Position numbers and translations under genes: made by a program
The notes under the pieces: model-generated
Told to the model about the DNA's origin: nothing
Seen by the model: only the letters and a program-made list of their open reading frames with translations
Database searches by the model: none
Shown here: positions 1-8,611 of the stretch, one piece after another
How positions within the stretch are numbered: position 1 is the stretch's first letter
How the letters are laid out: every line of letters begins with the position of its first letter
Assembly (NCBI RefSeq): GCF_005063415.1
Contig: NZ_SUEG01000005.1
Location: 31,916 to 95,915, forward strand
Length of the DNA: 64,000 bases
Direction of reading: 5' to 3'
Source: Mesorhizobium sp.
Lineage (GTDB): Bacteria > Pseudomonadota > Alphaproteobacteria > Rhizobiales > Rhizobiaceae

Positions 1-344
1 ACGGGGGCAGCGTTGGTCAAGCCCTTCCACCCTGCTGTCCCAATGGTGTTCAGAAGCTCAGTTCACGATCAAGCGATGGATCAGCGTCATCTGGCGTTTG
101 CGCCATCGCGGCGGCGTTGCAACGGGTCTGCCAAAGATGAGAAGGCCGCGAGGCAGGGTCCGAGACCTAGACTCCAACCTCATAGCGCGCTCGGCTCGCG
201 TTCGGAAGGTTCGAACCGCAGCACGATCAGGTGGCGACACCGTTGGTCGGAACCGGAACCCGACGAATGATCGTTCGTGACCGACATCTGTGAACAAGCA
301 GTATGTGTCATTGCAATCACCACCCGTTGCGCGGAAATGCCCAT
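1..344. other. No recognisable gene at window start
   Basis: Short open frames exist on both strands but none resembles a known family or has a convincing ribosome-binding site. A T-loop-like string (GGTTCGAACC near 209) is not embedded in a tRNA cloverleaf. Probably intergenic or decayed DNA. Confidence 0.4.
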
Positions 345-734
345 ATGGCCGTGAATGAACTGGATTTGGTGATTTTCCAGATGGCGGTGGAAAGCGTCCG
401 CTTGCTCTCTTCAAGCTTTGATGAGAAGGCGGCTGAGATAGCCACGAGGAGCCGTGGTAGCCTTCTTTTTGACGTGCGGGTGGACGGTGACCTGGAGGTC
501 CAGCGAGTCGCAGCCATTGGATATCCAGGCGACAAGATCGGTGTGGTGGCATTGGACCGAGAGGGCCTTGTTAGCTGTTGTTGCCTAGTCAATGGCACCT
601 TCTCACCTTTCATTGCACCGTTGGAGAACTGGACCAGCATGCCCCTTTCGATGCAGGCCCAGATCGATGTCACAGGCTATGCGAGGCTCCTTCTGGCCGC
701 CTTGCGAAATGCTGGACATATGCTGGACAGGTAG
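345..734 (+). CDS. Hypothetical protein, 129 aa
   Basis: I do not recognise a family. The frame is open from an ATG at 303, but the ATG at 345 (MAVNELDLVI) gives a more natural N-terminus, so I chose that start. The protein looks soluble, with a mixed alpha/beta pattern, no signal peptide and no membrane segment. A VRVDGDLEVQ stretch and a cysteine cluster (SCCCLVNG) near the middle are the only notable features. No operon partner is visible; the next supported gene lies on the opposite strand. Coding status rests on frame length and amino-acid composition only. Confidence 0.45.
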   Translation: MAVNELDLVIFQMAVESVRLLSSSFDEKAAEIATRSRGSLLFDVRVDGDLEVQRVAAIGYPGDKIGVVALDREGLVSCCCLVNGTFSPFIAPLENWTSMPLSMQAQIDVTGYARLLLAALRNAGHMLDR

Positions 735-923
735 CATCGCGATGATGTCTGTGATGAGATGGTGCAAACGGCTGGATGAGGCGATCGCTTGCTGGCAGCT
801 TTGGCAACAAAGCGATCGGTGAGTTCGCAATGCTGGAACACGTCCTTTAGACTCTGCAGTTAAGTTAGCGGACTACCATCTGACGAATGCCCTCTGACAG
901 TCTGCATGGCGCGGCATGCCCTC

Positions 924-1169
924 TTAGGAATGCAGCCGTGGTTCTACACCATCGGCTGTTTTTGTGTCGAAGGCGACGGGCACGCCATGAACGAAGGAAG
1001 CGGCCGCCAACAGTTCCTCCAACTCGCGGTCGGTGGCCTTGCATGCCGGCATTAGTGTTCGGATGGCGCGGATCGCCTGCGCCATGGAGAGAAAGCGGAC
1101 CCTTCCCCTGGAAAGGACATAGGCTTCTGCGGCTTTTTCGACGGTGACGGTGTGAAACGAATTGGTCAT
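924..1169 (-). CDS. Small conserved rhizobial protein, 81 aa
   Basis: This is a short soluble protein beginning MTNSFHTVTVEKAAEAYVLS. The start is supported by a strong ribosome-binding site (GGGAGG) about 8 bases upstream of the ATG on the minus strand. The body looks helical, with an alanine-rich segment (QAIRAIRTLM, ELEELLAAAS), and resembles the many small uncharacterised proteins of Mesorhizobium accessory DNA. I cannot assign a domain. No membrane segment or cysteine cluster is present. It stands alone, transcribed away from the gene remnant at 1344-2106. Confidence 0.5.
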   Translation of the reverse strand: MTNSFHTVTVEKAAEAYVLSRGRVRFLSMAQAIRAIRTLMPACKATDRELEELLAAASFVHGVPVAFDTKTADGVEPRLHS

Positions 1170-1343
1170 GACGAATTCCTCCCTGAACCCTGACCAACCC
1201 GACTTATGGCACGAATTCGACCGCCTTCAAGCCTATGTCCGATTGCGGACAATAGCTGCGATTCGTTCAAAACCGCTGATGCTTTTGGGCGACCTGGTGA
1301 GGGGCAAGGAGACGTCGGCTGAACCCGTTTCAACCGACATGCT

Positions 1344-2106
1344 TCAGGCAGCGGCCAGGCCGAAATAACGCTGCTCCTCCTTGTCATAAGCGCCATGTGT
1401 GAGCTTTATCAATCCGGCACGGTCGATGATCGTGATCTCGCCGCGCTTGGCGTGCACCAGTCCTCGATACTCAAGCATTTGCAGGGCCGTGGTGACCCCG
1501 GGCGGTGGGCGCGAGCATGGTCGCCAGAAATTCATGCGTCGGGAGGATCTTATCTCCTTCCGCACGGTCGTGGACCATCAGCTGCCAGCGGGCCAGCCGT
1601 TCTTCGATCTTGGAGTGGCCATTGACCAGTGCCGTCCGGCATGATTGGACGAGGAACGCGTGGGCATAATCCAGCACTGAGGTGCGAAGCGACGGGCTAA
1701 TCGCAGGGCGAAGGTTTTCAACCGGCAGGCGCCAGGTAGTGCTTTCCTTTCCGAGAATGACGGCAATTCCTTTCATCCCGTCATAGCCGACAATGCCGAC
1801 TTCACCTTGCCGCCCGCCGGTCATGGTGGCGACCACCGACGCGATGCCCCTCTCGGGAAAATATACGTTCTTGATCGGCTGATGCGCGACCTCCAACTGG
1901 TCCTTGATGCCCGGTTCGACGTGATGCAGCGATGGTCGCAAAAGCGCGAAGTCCTGCGGGGTGAGGGCTTCAGCACCTGGTCGCGAAAGAGGGATCGGGC
2001 AAGGCTCTCTTCCAACGGGGCAAGAGCGCGTACGTCTTACTGTCGGCTGCACCGAAGTAAATGCCGGCCGATGCCAAAGCATAGGCTTCGAAACGCGCGA
2101 TTGCAA
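1344..2106 (-). pseudogene. Crp/Fnr-family transcriptional regulator, frameshifted
   Basis: The N-terminal part (about 2010 down to 1520) reads as a cyclic-nucleotide-binding-like beta-roll of the rhizobial Crp/Fnr type (LRPSLHHVEPG, VYFPERGIASVV, GEVGIVGYDGMKGI). It continues to the start of the C-terminal helix-turn-helix (LPTHEFLATML). There the frame breaks near 1505-1520. The rest of the winged helix (GVTTALQMLEYRGLVHAKRG) continues in another frame to a stop at 1344. Joining the frames would give a normal-length regulator of about 230 aa. The first 40 or so residues of the open frame do not look like the family, so the true start is uncertain. As it stands the DNA-binding domain is disrupted. 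Confidence 0.75.
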
Positions 2107-2540
2107 AGCCCTGTCGGGGCAGTGCAGTCATGCTAGAAGTCGCGCCGCCTACGATAGGCAGCGGATGACATGATTCCCTTCTGCGGCGGCCACCAAGAAC
2201 GGCTCGGGCACGCTTTAATCGTTCATACACAAGCTCGCAGGAATGTAAGCAGCGGAACAATCGGGTGATTCGTACCGCCCTGCCCTTTCAGAGATCAAGT
2301 CATTGGACGTCAATTCGGCTGGAACGCCTCGTCGAACGGCCCAGGAAAATGCAGCCGGATGAGCAATGGTGGTTCACCTTATGTGCGGTCCCGGATATGC
2401 GGTCCGGCGGCTCATCTCCCAATAGCTTGTCGATGGGGAAGTGGAACTCGTCATGTCGCCGCGAACCGTCACCGCGCTAGCGGGGCTCTTTTGAAGACGC
2501 CGGTGTTTTTCTTTGTGGAACTGAATCTGTGAGGTGATTG
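2107..2540. other. Intergenic stretch without supported gene
   Basis: Several short open frames occur on both strands, but I recognise no family. The last bases (GAGGTG at 2531-2536) are the ribosome-binding site of the following DUF6074 gene. Confidence 0.4.
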
Positions 2541-2789
2541 ATGCATGAATCAAACATTTGCGTATTTCCGCTGCATCGGCGACGTATATTGGTCGAAAGT
2601 ATCGCCCAGGCCCTCGAGACCAAGAACGGCGAGGCGGCGAGTGCGTTCTGGCGCTGTGCTGCCAAGAAAATGCTCATTCAATTGTCCGATGTAGGAATTG
2701 CGCCAGAGCTCGCTGCGCAGGAGGTTGGAAGCCTTCTTCATGCGGTCTTGGACGACATGGCCAACCGAACGGTAATGCACAAAGCATAG
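2541..2789 (+). CDS. DUF6074 family protein, 82 aa
   Basis: The sequence FPLHRRRILVESIAQALETK followed by a short helical C-terminal half (FWRCAAKKMLIQLSDVGI, EVGSLLHAVLDDM) matches the DUF6074 family, a group of 80-100 aa proteins frequent in Mesorhizobium and relatives. Function is unknown. The ATG at 2541 is preceded by GAGGTG at suitable spacing. The frame also opens three bases earlier with TTG, which I consider not used. No membrane segment is present. It has no operon partner: about 370 bases without a gene follow before the convergent luxI. Confidence 0.65.
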   Translation: MHESNICVFPLHRRRILVESIAQALETKNGEAASAFWRCAAKKMLIQLSDVGIAPELAAQEVGSLLHAVLDDMANRTVMHKA

Positions 2790-3155
2790 GCTCGGGCGCT
2801 GTTGGACCGCGCGTCAGCTCGGGTCCTTATCAGGGGACTGCTCCGACTGGCCGACGGTCCGGCCAAACCGGCATACCGGCAAAGGTTTGAGGTTGCGATC
2901 GCTCACGGCGGCCGGTCCAATATTCTAAGACGACCTCAGAAGCCACGTTGGCTTCTTTGGACGAAGCGGAGGGGCGCCATTTTGGCGTGCTCACGCTGGA
3001 CTGCGGGTTGCGCCTACGGAAATCCAAAGTCCGGCCGCGCGAGCCAATCGACCGGAACAGTCGAAAGCTCGTGGGGGCGGGTCCGCTCACCCTCACGGCG
3101 GCGGTGGCGGCCGTGAGCAGACTTAACTCAAGTCACGGCTGAGCATCCGCAGGCG
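2790..3155. other. Intergenic region downstream of luxI
   Basis: No gene is supported here. The stretch lies between the end of the DUF6074 gene and the convergent end of the acyl-homoserine-lactone synthase gene, and must hold the transcription ends of both. I saw no clear intrinsic terminator. Confidence 0.35.
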
Positions 3156-3788
3156 CTATGCCGATTGGATGAGAACTGGTTGCCACAACACCGGCCCGTT
3201 GAGGCGTCCCCTCCAGCGGATGCGCAAGAGACTGGCGTAGGAAATATCGAGGAAGCCGGCGACTGCCTCGGTGTTGCCGACCTGCTTGGGCTGTCCGATA
3301 CGTGACAACGGCCAGGTGGCGAGACGAAGGATCCTTTCGATGCGCGTATCTGTCACCGTTACGATCCCGGAGAGATTGTTGGCCAAGCCGAATTCGATGA
3401 TCCCCGCGAAGAGCTCGTAGGTTGCTTGGGCCAGGCCGCCAGCTGCCTTCGGCGCTGTCGCAGGGAGATCGAGCGCGAAACGACTACTCTCCCAGATATC
3501 GGCACTCGCAGGGACCACCATCTCATCCAGCAGCGTCGGAAACGTATCGCGCAACATTGTCGGTCCGGTGGTCGGCAAAAGGCGGACGCAGCCGCAAGTT
3601 CGCCAATCGGACCCCTTGAGAAGCAGGTAGACGGGGTTCAGGCTGTCAAACGGGTCCGTTTCCATTTCGCCTTCGGTCTGCACTTCCCAATCGAGCCGCT
3701 TCTTGAAAACCCGATACCTAAGTCCGTGCATTTCCTTGAGTTCGCTCGCAAACTCGGCGTAGCAGTCGGGTGTTATCAGCTGCATCAT
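3156..3788 (-). CDS. LuxI-family acyl-homoserine-lactone synthase, 210 aa
   Basis: LuxI enzymes make acyl-homoserine-lactone signals from S-adenosylmethionine and an acyl-ACP in the cytoplasm. All invariant residues of the family are visible: Arg24, Phe28, Trp34, Glu43, Asp45, Asp48, Arg69, Glu100 and Arg103 (LRYRVFKKRLDW, CGCVRLLP, WESSRFALD). Length is normal. The frame extends upstream into the luxR region, but the tandem ATG at 3783-3788 (MMQLITPD) fits the family N-terminus. It lies 92 bases downstream of luxR on the same strand, with a lux-box-like palindrome between them, implying autoinduction. It resembles the quorum-sensing synthases of Mesorhizobium that control symbiosis-island transfer or other traits; which system this is cannot be told from sequence. 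Confidence 0.93.
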   Translation of the reverse strand: MMQLITPDCYAEFASELKEMHGLRYRVFKKRLDWEVQTEGEMETDPFDSLNPVYLLLKGSDWRTCGCVRLLPTTGPTMLRDTFPTLLDEMVVPASADIWESSRFALDLPATAPKAAGGLAQATYELFAGIIEFGLANNLSGIVTVTDTRIERILRLATWPLSRIGQPKQVGNTEAVAGFLDISYASLLRIRWRGRLNGPVLWQPVLIQSA

Positions 3789-3848
3789 TGTCGTCTCCGT
3801 GCGGGATGTGTCCACGCAATCGAAGGGCAAAGCCGTCATGAATGCAGC

Positions 3849-3864
3849 CTGTAGACCTTTACAG
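3849..3864 (-). promoter_or_regulatory. lux-box-like palindrome upstream of luxI
   Basis: The sequence CTGTA-GACCTT-TACAG is a perfect 5-bp inverted repeat with a 6-bp spacer, the same geometry as the classical lux box (CTGTA-N6-TACAG). It lies between the luxR stop and the luxI start, about 60 bases upstream of the luxI ATG, a suitable place for a LuxR-type activator site. Assignment is by pattern and position. Confidence 0.7.
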
Positions 3865-3880
3865 CTAGACTTGGAGAGGA

Positions 3881-4600
3881 TCAGGATCTCGCCCGAGCAG
3901 CCATCCGCACTACGGCCTGGTTGATGGTTCGCACGCCAAGCTTCGCCTTGGCGTTTTCCTGATGGAAGGTCACGGTGCGTTTCGAGACACCGAGAATCTG
4001 GCTGATATCCCAGGCCGACTTGCCGCACGCCGCCCATTTCAGGCACTCGAACTCCCGCCGGGTGAGCGTTATGCCATCTACCACGCAATCTTCGGCGAGC
4101 CTGCGCCGGGCATGGATATGAACGTTGATCGCAACCAGTTGCATTGCTTTTTCGTAGCGCGTCAGCGACCTCAGAAATGGCGGATGCGCCTCGTTGGAGG
4201 CGAAGGTCAGTGCGGCGAACCGGCCGCGATGATCATGCATCGACATGGTCAGTCCGCCGCGAATGCCGAACTCAGCTGCTTTTTCCAGGACTTCCTGCTG
4301 AGAGGTCGGCAAATAACGGTGATCGCGGTCCACACCCCAGTCGAAGGTATCCCAGCCCCGCAGTCCCCGCAGGATCACGGGATCCACGCTGTGGTAGCGC
4401 TGTTGCAGGTAATGTGATGTCCATGATGATGGATAATTCGAGATCAATCGCGGCCTGTCGCCGGAAGCGGATGGGTAGGTGAAATAAGCGAAGAGCGGAA
4501 AGTCGAACCCGGCTGCGGCGGACGCCATTGCCTCATGGAGATCGACGGCATCGACGCTTGCAGAGAGTTGCTCGACCAAGGTTTCAAATACGCGATGCAT
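3881..4600 (-). CDS. LuxR-family quorum-sensing transcriptional regulator, 239 aa
   Basis: The protein has an N-terminal autoinducer-binding domain (about residues 15-165) with the conserved signal-pocket residues Trp60, Tyr64, Asp73 and Trp88 (SSWTSHYLQQRY, VDPV, FDWG). A C-terminal LuxR helix-turn-helix follows (about 172-235; LTRREFECLKWAACGKS, ILGVSKRTVTFH). Length is typical. It probably binds the signal made by the downstream luxI product and activates luxI through the palindrome between them. The start is the first ATG of the frame. Neighbouring panC lies about 100 bases upstream on the same strand, so read-through is possible but not required. Confidence 0.92.
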   Translation of the reverse strand: MHRVFETLVEQLSASVDAVDLHEAMASAAAGFDFPLFAYFTYPSASGDRPRLISNYPSSWTSHYLQQRYHSVDPVILRGLRGWDTFDWGVDRDHRYLPTSQQEVLEKAAEFGIRGGLTMSMHDHRGRFAALTFASNEAHPPFLRSLTRYEKAMQLVAINVHIHARRRLAEDCVVDGITLTRREFECLKWAACGKSAWDISQILGVSKRTVTFHQENAKAKLGVRTINQAVVRMAARARS

Positions 4601-4698
4601 CTGCGCTTAGCGTACCTCGCGGAGGTTGCTGGAAGCCGACGGAGACGTGGTTCTAAATGATGGCCTGTCCCTGCAGGGCATACGACGCGCCGCCGTCA

Positions 4699-5607
4699 TC
4701 ACCGCAATTGCTGTGCTGCTTCCGATTGGAGAGAGCTCCGCCCACCTGACCAACTACCGATGGGTGATATTGCGACGTTATCGATGAGCCGCGTGTCGCC
4801 AAGCCAAGCCGCAGCAAGCAAGCGTGCCGGTCGGTCAAGGCTTGCTAACGATTGCAGGTCTGTTTCTCCGCGAAGCTCCAGGTATTCGAGCTCGCGATAG
4901 CCGGCAGCCAGAATTGCTGCACGCGCTTCATCAAGCGTAGGCAGGATGGGGGAGCCGCGTGCAAGCCGCTCGGCCGTATCGAGCAGGACCGATGCTAGTT
5001 TTGGGGCAATGGCGCGTTGGGCTGGGGAGAGCCGCACGTTACGCGACGATAGCGCAAGACCATCGGCTTCGCGGACTGTCGGACAGGGCACAATAGTGAT
5101 CGGAATGTCGAGATCCCGGACCAAGCGCCTGACAAGCTGAAGTTGCTGAAAATCCTTTTCGCCAAAAAAGGCGAAGTCAGCGCCGGCCTGCAGGAAGAGC
5201 TTGGCCACGACCGTCGCCACGCCATTGAAATGGCCGGGCCGGAATGCGCCGCAAAGGCATTCGCTGATGCCGGACACTGAAACGGCCGTGGCGAAGCCCA
5301 CCTGGTACATTTCCTCTGTGTCCGGCACATAGAGCAGATGCGTGCCCAGCAGAGCGAGCTTGGCAGCATCGTCGCTTTCCGTCCGAGGGTAGGCAATCAG
5401 GTCGGCGGGGCTGTTGAACTGCTTGGGGTTTACGAACAGCGTCACGATCACCCGCTCGGCCCTTTCGAGCGCCTTCCGCACGAGGCTCAGATGCCCGTCG
5501 TGCAAGGCTCCCATGGTCGGCACAATACCGATCGTGGCACCCGAGCGACGCCATTGCGCAACGACGCCGCGCAGCTCGCTCACGGTTCGAGCGATCGGCA
5601 CGCTCAT
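4699..5607 (-). CDS. panC: Pantoate--beta-alanine ligase PanC, 302 aa
   Basis: PanC joins pantoate and beta-alanine with ATP to make pantothenate, the last step of vitamin B5 synthesis. The class I tRNA-synthetase-like nucleotidyl-transferase signatures are intact: [17 protein letters not shown] near residue 30, [16 protein letters not shown] and SSRNVRLSP. Length is close to the usual 280-300 residues, with a slightly longer C-terminal tail. The start overlaps the end of panB by 4 bases (ATGA), so the two are translationally coupled. The block stands back to back with the nad and bio operons, a vitamin cluster also known on the M. loti symbiosis island. Confidence 0.95.
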   Translation of the reverse strand: MSVPIARTVSELRGVVAQWRRSGATIGIVPTMGALHDGHLSLVRKALERAERVIVTLFVNPKQFNSPADLIAYPRTESDDAAKLALLGTHLLYVPDTEEMYQVGFATAVSVSGISECLCGAFRPGHFNGVATVVAKLFLQAGADFAFFGEKDFQQLQLVRRLVRDLDIPITIVPCPTVREADGLALSSRNVRLSPAQRAIAPKLASVLLDTAERLARGSPILPTLDEARAAILAAGYRELEYLELRGETDLQSLASLDRPARLLAAAWLGDTRLIDNVAISPIGSWSGGRSSLQSEAAQQLR

Positions 5608-6413
5608 GTGAAGTCACCGGCCTTCAAGGCGTTGACATAGAGATGTTCGACCGCCGGAAAGTGCCGGTTCCGCACATCGGTGGCGTAAGCGGCGATTGCC
5701 GCCTCAGCCTGCTCACCGAGCTCGGCATAGCGTTTGACGAACTTCGGCCGAAATGAGGTGAAGAGCCCGAGCATATCGTGGCTCACCAGAATCTGGCCGT
5801 CGCAAGCTGGCGAGGCACCGATGCCGATTGTGGGTATGTCGATATCGGCGGTTATCTGCCGTGCAAGCTGCTCCGGTATCTTTTCCAGCACCAAGGAGAA
5901 GGCGCCCGCTTCGGTTACCGCCCTGGCGTCGCGCCTGATCCGCTCTGCATCGGCTCCCCGGCCCTGCACACGATAGCCTCCAAACGTGTTTACCGCCTGC
6001 GGCGTCAGGCCCACATGGGCCATGACAGGTACGCCGCGCGCGGTAAGGAAGCGGATGGTTTCCGAGATGGTCTCGCCGCCCTCGATCTTTACCGCTGAAC
6101 AACCGGTCTCACCCATCACGCGCGCAGCGTTGCCGAAAGCGTGCTCTGGGCTTTCCTCGTAGGAACCGAAGGGCAGGTCGACGACCATCAGCGCGTGTTC
6201 AAGGCCGCGGCGAACGGCCTGTCCGTGCATGATCATCATGTCGAGCGTGACCCCCAGCGTCGACGACAGGCCGTGCAGCACCATGCCGACGCTGTCGCCG
6301 ACAAGAACGATGTCGCAGTGGCGATCGAGCAGCCTCGCGACCGGCGTGGTGTAGGCCGTCAAGCATACAAGTGGCGTCTGGCCTTTTCGCGATCGAATAT
6401 CTGGAGGAGTCAT
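5604..6413 (-). CDS. panB: 3-methyl-2-oxobutanoate hydroxymethyltransferase PanB, 269 aa
   Basis: PanB transfers a hydroxymethyl group from 5,10-methylenetetrahydrofolate to ketoisovalerate to give ketopantoate, the first committed step to pantothenate. Family motifs are present: [26 protein letters not shown] with metal-binding Asp, SAVKIEGG and [11 protein letters not shown]. The frame could begin at a TTG at 6440; I prefer the ATG at 6413 ([11 protein letters not shown]), which gives the usual length and N-terminus. It overlaps panC by 4 bases. Its upstream region is shared with the divergent nadQ gene, so one intergenic region probably holds both promoters. Confidence 0.94.
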   Translation of the reverse strand: MTPPDIRSRKGQTPLVCLTAYTTPVARLLDRHCDIVLVGDSVGMVLHGLSSTLGVTLDMMIMHGQAVRRGLEHALMVVDLPFGSYEESPEHAFGNAARVMGETGCSAVKIEGGETISETIRFLTARGVPVMAHVGLTPQAVNTFGGYRVQGRGADAERIRRDARAVTEAGAFSLVLEKIPEQLARQITADIDIPTIGIGASPACDGQILVSHDMLGLFTSFRPKFVKRYAELGEQAEAAIAAYATDVRNRHFPAVEHLYVNALKAGDFT

Positions 6414-6611
6414 CCCTTTTATCTCACCAGCCGCGCTCAACCGAGGCCCCTTCCCTTACGTTACCAACAGCGGGTGTCGCGTTTGGCATATTTTTGTGCG
6501 ACTGCGAAGAGCTAAAAACAGCGCTTGAGTACTCCGGTGTTGACGTGCTGGCTTCCAAGGTTACATTCAATCGATTAAGGCGCTCCGTTGGGCCAACCCG
6601 CTTTCGCAAAC

Positions 6612-7574
6612 ATGGATCCTCAGACAAGAAGAACCAAGAAAGGCAAAGCCGCCGTCAAAGCTGACGAAGCCAAAGTGGACCTGACTGCCGTCGTGGTCGC
6701 CGTAAACGACAGTGAGCCCTGTGTCCTCACAGTCGGTCATGCGGACACCCTCCCTTCTGGACCTTTTGCCCTTGAGCATCGATCACTGCAGTCGGGTTTG
6801 AGGGGGTGGGTGGAGCAGCAGACCGGCCATGCACTTGGATACATCGAGCAACTCTACACCTTCGCCGATCGCGATCGCATCGGCACTGAGCGCCACCAGC
6901 GCGTCATCTCAATCAGCTATCTCGCATTGACCAGGAAGGAACAGGCAACGAACTCGGCCGCGTGCGGCTGGCAAAGTTGGTACGAATATTTTCCCTGGGA
7001 GGACCACCGCTTCGGCACGCCGCCTGTGCTGCTCGATAGATTGCGGCCCCGCCTGATTGAGTGGGCCGGCGGCGCCAGCGAGCCGACCACTCAACGCGAG
7101 CGCCGGCAGCGCGCTGCGATAGCCTTCGGCTTCGACGACCGCCATTGGAACGAGGAACTCACGCTCCAACGCTACGAGTTGCTCTATGAAGCTGCTCTGA
7201 TTGAGGAGGCCGGTGGCGGCAGGGACGCGATTGCGGCCGCGGCTGGCAAACCAATGGTCGCTGACCACCGTCGTATTCTGGCAACCGGGATCGCGCGGCT
7301 GCGTTCGAAGATCAAATACCGGCCGGTCGTGTTCGAGCTTATGCGGCCTTCCTTCACGCTGCTGCAACTGCAGCGAACCGTGGAAGCTTTGGCTGGCAGG
7401 CTGATCAACAAGCCGAACTTCCGGAGATTGGTCGAGCAGCAGGAACTTGTTGAGGAGACCGGGGAGACCTCCCTCGACACGGGCGGCCGACCGGCGAAGC
7501 TTTATCGCTTCCGGCATGCCGTCCTCGACGACAGGGCTATCGCCGGGACAAAATTACCGCTGGCGCGGGCTTGA
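6612..7574 (+). CDS. nadQ: NadQ-type regulator of NAD biosynthesis (NUDIX-like plus winged helix), 320 aa
   Basis: The N-terminal half (about residues 25-200) has a NUDIX-like fold (TAVVVAVNDSEPCVLTVG, LGYIEQLYTFADRDR, VISISYLAL). The C-terminal part carries a winged-helix region (MRPSFTLLQLQRTVEALAG, NFRRLVEQQELVEETGE, GGRPAKLYRFR). This architecture and the position immediately before nadABC match the alphaproteobacterial NadQ family (COG4111), a repressor of de novo NAD synthesis genes. I chose the ATG at 6612. A TTG at 6588 with an AAGG upstream is an alternative that adds 8 residues. NadQ probably binds just downstream of its own stop codon to control nadABC. Confidence 0.8.
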   Translation: MDPQTRRTKKGKAAVKADEAKVDLTAVVVAVNDSEPCVLTVGHADTLPSGPFALEHRSLQSGLRGWVEQQTGHALGYIEQLYTFADRDRIGTERHQRVISISYLALTRKEQATNSAACGWQSWYEYFPWEDHRFGTPPVLLDRLRPRLIEWAGGASEPTTQRERRQRAAIAFGFDDRHWNEELTLQRYELLYEAALIEEAGGGRDAIAAAAGKPMVADHRRILATGIARLRSKIKYRPVVFELMRPSFTLLQLQRTVEALAGRLINKPNFRRLVEQQELVEETGETSLDTGGRPAKLYRFRHAVLDDRAIAGTKLPLARA

Positions 7575-7614
7575 CATACTTATAGTCAAGGTAGATATAT
7601 TCCCTTATTGTCAA
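7571..7614 (+). promoter_or_regulatory. Candidate nadABC operator/promoter with repeated motif
   Basis: Between the nadQ stop and nadA the DNA turns AT-rich. Two near-identical direct repeats lie 25 bases apart: CTTATAGTCAA at 7579-7589 and CTTATTGTCAA at 7604-7614. The first also forms an inverted repeat, TTGAC-N9-GTCAA, at 7571-7589. This is where a NadQ repressor would be expected to act. The motif is not verified against a known NadQ box. Confidence 0.5.
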
Positions 7615-7636
7615 ACCGAATATAATCGAGGCGCCA

Positions 7637-8611
7637 ATGACTGGGGCGTTACCTATGGCTGCGTCCCTGTATGAGCGTGTCCGGCGGGTGATCCCACCCG
7701 TTGAATGGCCCGCGTTCGCCGGCGATATTGAAGCCATCTTAGCGCTGAAGCGTGAGCGCAATGCGGTGGTGCTGGCGCACAATTACCAGACGCCCGAAAT
7801 TTTTCATTGCGTGGCAGACATCGTCGGCGACAGCCTGGCGTTGGCCCACAAGGCGGTGACGGTCGACGCCGACATCATCGTGGTTGCCGGCGTTCATTTC
7901 ATGGCCGAGACGGCAAAACTGCTCAATCCGAACAAGACCGTGCTCATCCCGGATCTCCGCGCCGGCTGCTCGCTGGCCGAATCGATCACGGCAAACGACG
8001 TGCGGCTAATGCGGCTGCGGTATCCGGGGGTCCCCGTTGTTACTTACGTCAACACTTCCGCCGCCGTAAAAGCGGAGTCCGACATCTGCTGCACGTCCGG
8101 CAACGCCAAGGCGGTGGTGGAATCGCTTGGCGTGGCGCGTGTGCTGATGCTCCCGGACGAATATCTGGCGAGGAACGTGGCAGCCGATACAGACGTCGAG
8201 ATCATCGCCTGGAAAGGCCATTGCGAGGTGCATGAGCGCTTCACCGCAGCAGACATCCGGGAACTGCGCGATGCCCATCCAGGCGTCATCGTGCTGGCCC
8301 ATCCAGAATGCCCACCAGACGTTGTCGCGGAGGCGGAGTTCTCCGGCTCGACCGCGGCGATGTCGGATTATGTCGAGCGTGAGAAACCGACGCGTGTCGT
8401 CCTTCTGACCGAATGTTCGATGAGCGACAACGTCGCGGTCGCGCATCCCGACGTCGAGTTCGTTCGCCCATGCAATCTGTGCCCGCACATGAAGCGCATC
8501 AACCTGGCCAACATTCGCGCCGCACTCGAGCAGAACCGGCATGAGGTCCGGATTGATCCCGAAATTGCCGGCCCCGCCCGCCGCGCGGTCGAGCGCATGC
8601 TTTCCCTATGA
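7637..8611 (+). CDS. nadA: Quinolinate synthase NadA, 324 aa
   Basis: NadA condenses iminoaspartate with dihydroxyacetone phosphate to make quinolinate, using a [4Fe-4S] cluster. Visible features are [20 protein letters not shown] at the N-terminus, [12 protein letters not shown] and [10 protein letters not shown] with two cluster cysteines, GHCEVHERF, and [12 protein letters not shown] carrying the C-terminal cysteine. Length is normal. An ATG at 7655 (MAASLYERV) is an alternative start. It is the first gene of a nadA-nadB-nadC operon and overlaps nadB by 4 bases. Control by the upstream NadQ regulator is likely. Confidence 0.95.
   Translation: MTGALPMAASLYERVRRVIPPVEWPAFAGDIEAILALKRERNAVVLAHNYQTPEIFHCVADIVGDSLALAHKAVTVDADIIVVAGVHFMAETAKLLNPNKTVLIPDLRAGCSLAESITANDVRLMRLRYPGVPVVTYVNTSAAVKAESDICCTSGNAKAVVESLGVARVLMLPDEYLARNVAADTDVEIIAWKGHCEVHERFTAADIRELRDAHPGVIVLAHPECPPDVVAEAEFSGSTAAMSDYVEREKPTRVVLLTECSMSDNVAVAHPDVEFVRPCNLCPHMKRINLANIRAALEQNRHEVRIDPEIAGPARRAVERMLSL

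Noticed and set aside
200..225. GGTTCGAACC resembling a tRNA T-loop
   Set aside because: No acceptor, D- or anticodon stems can be formed around it on either strand.
4669..4678. Palindrome CCCTGCAGGG upstream of luxR as an operator
   Set aside because: Short GC-rich palindromes are frequent here, and it lacks the spacing of a lux box.
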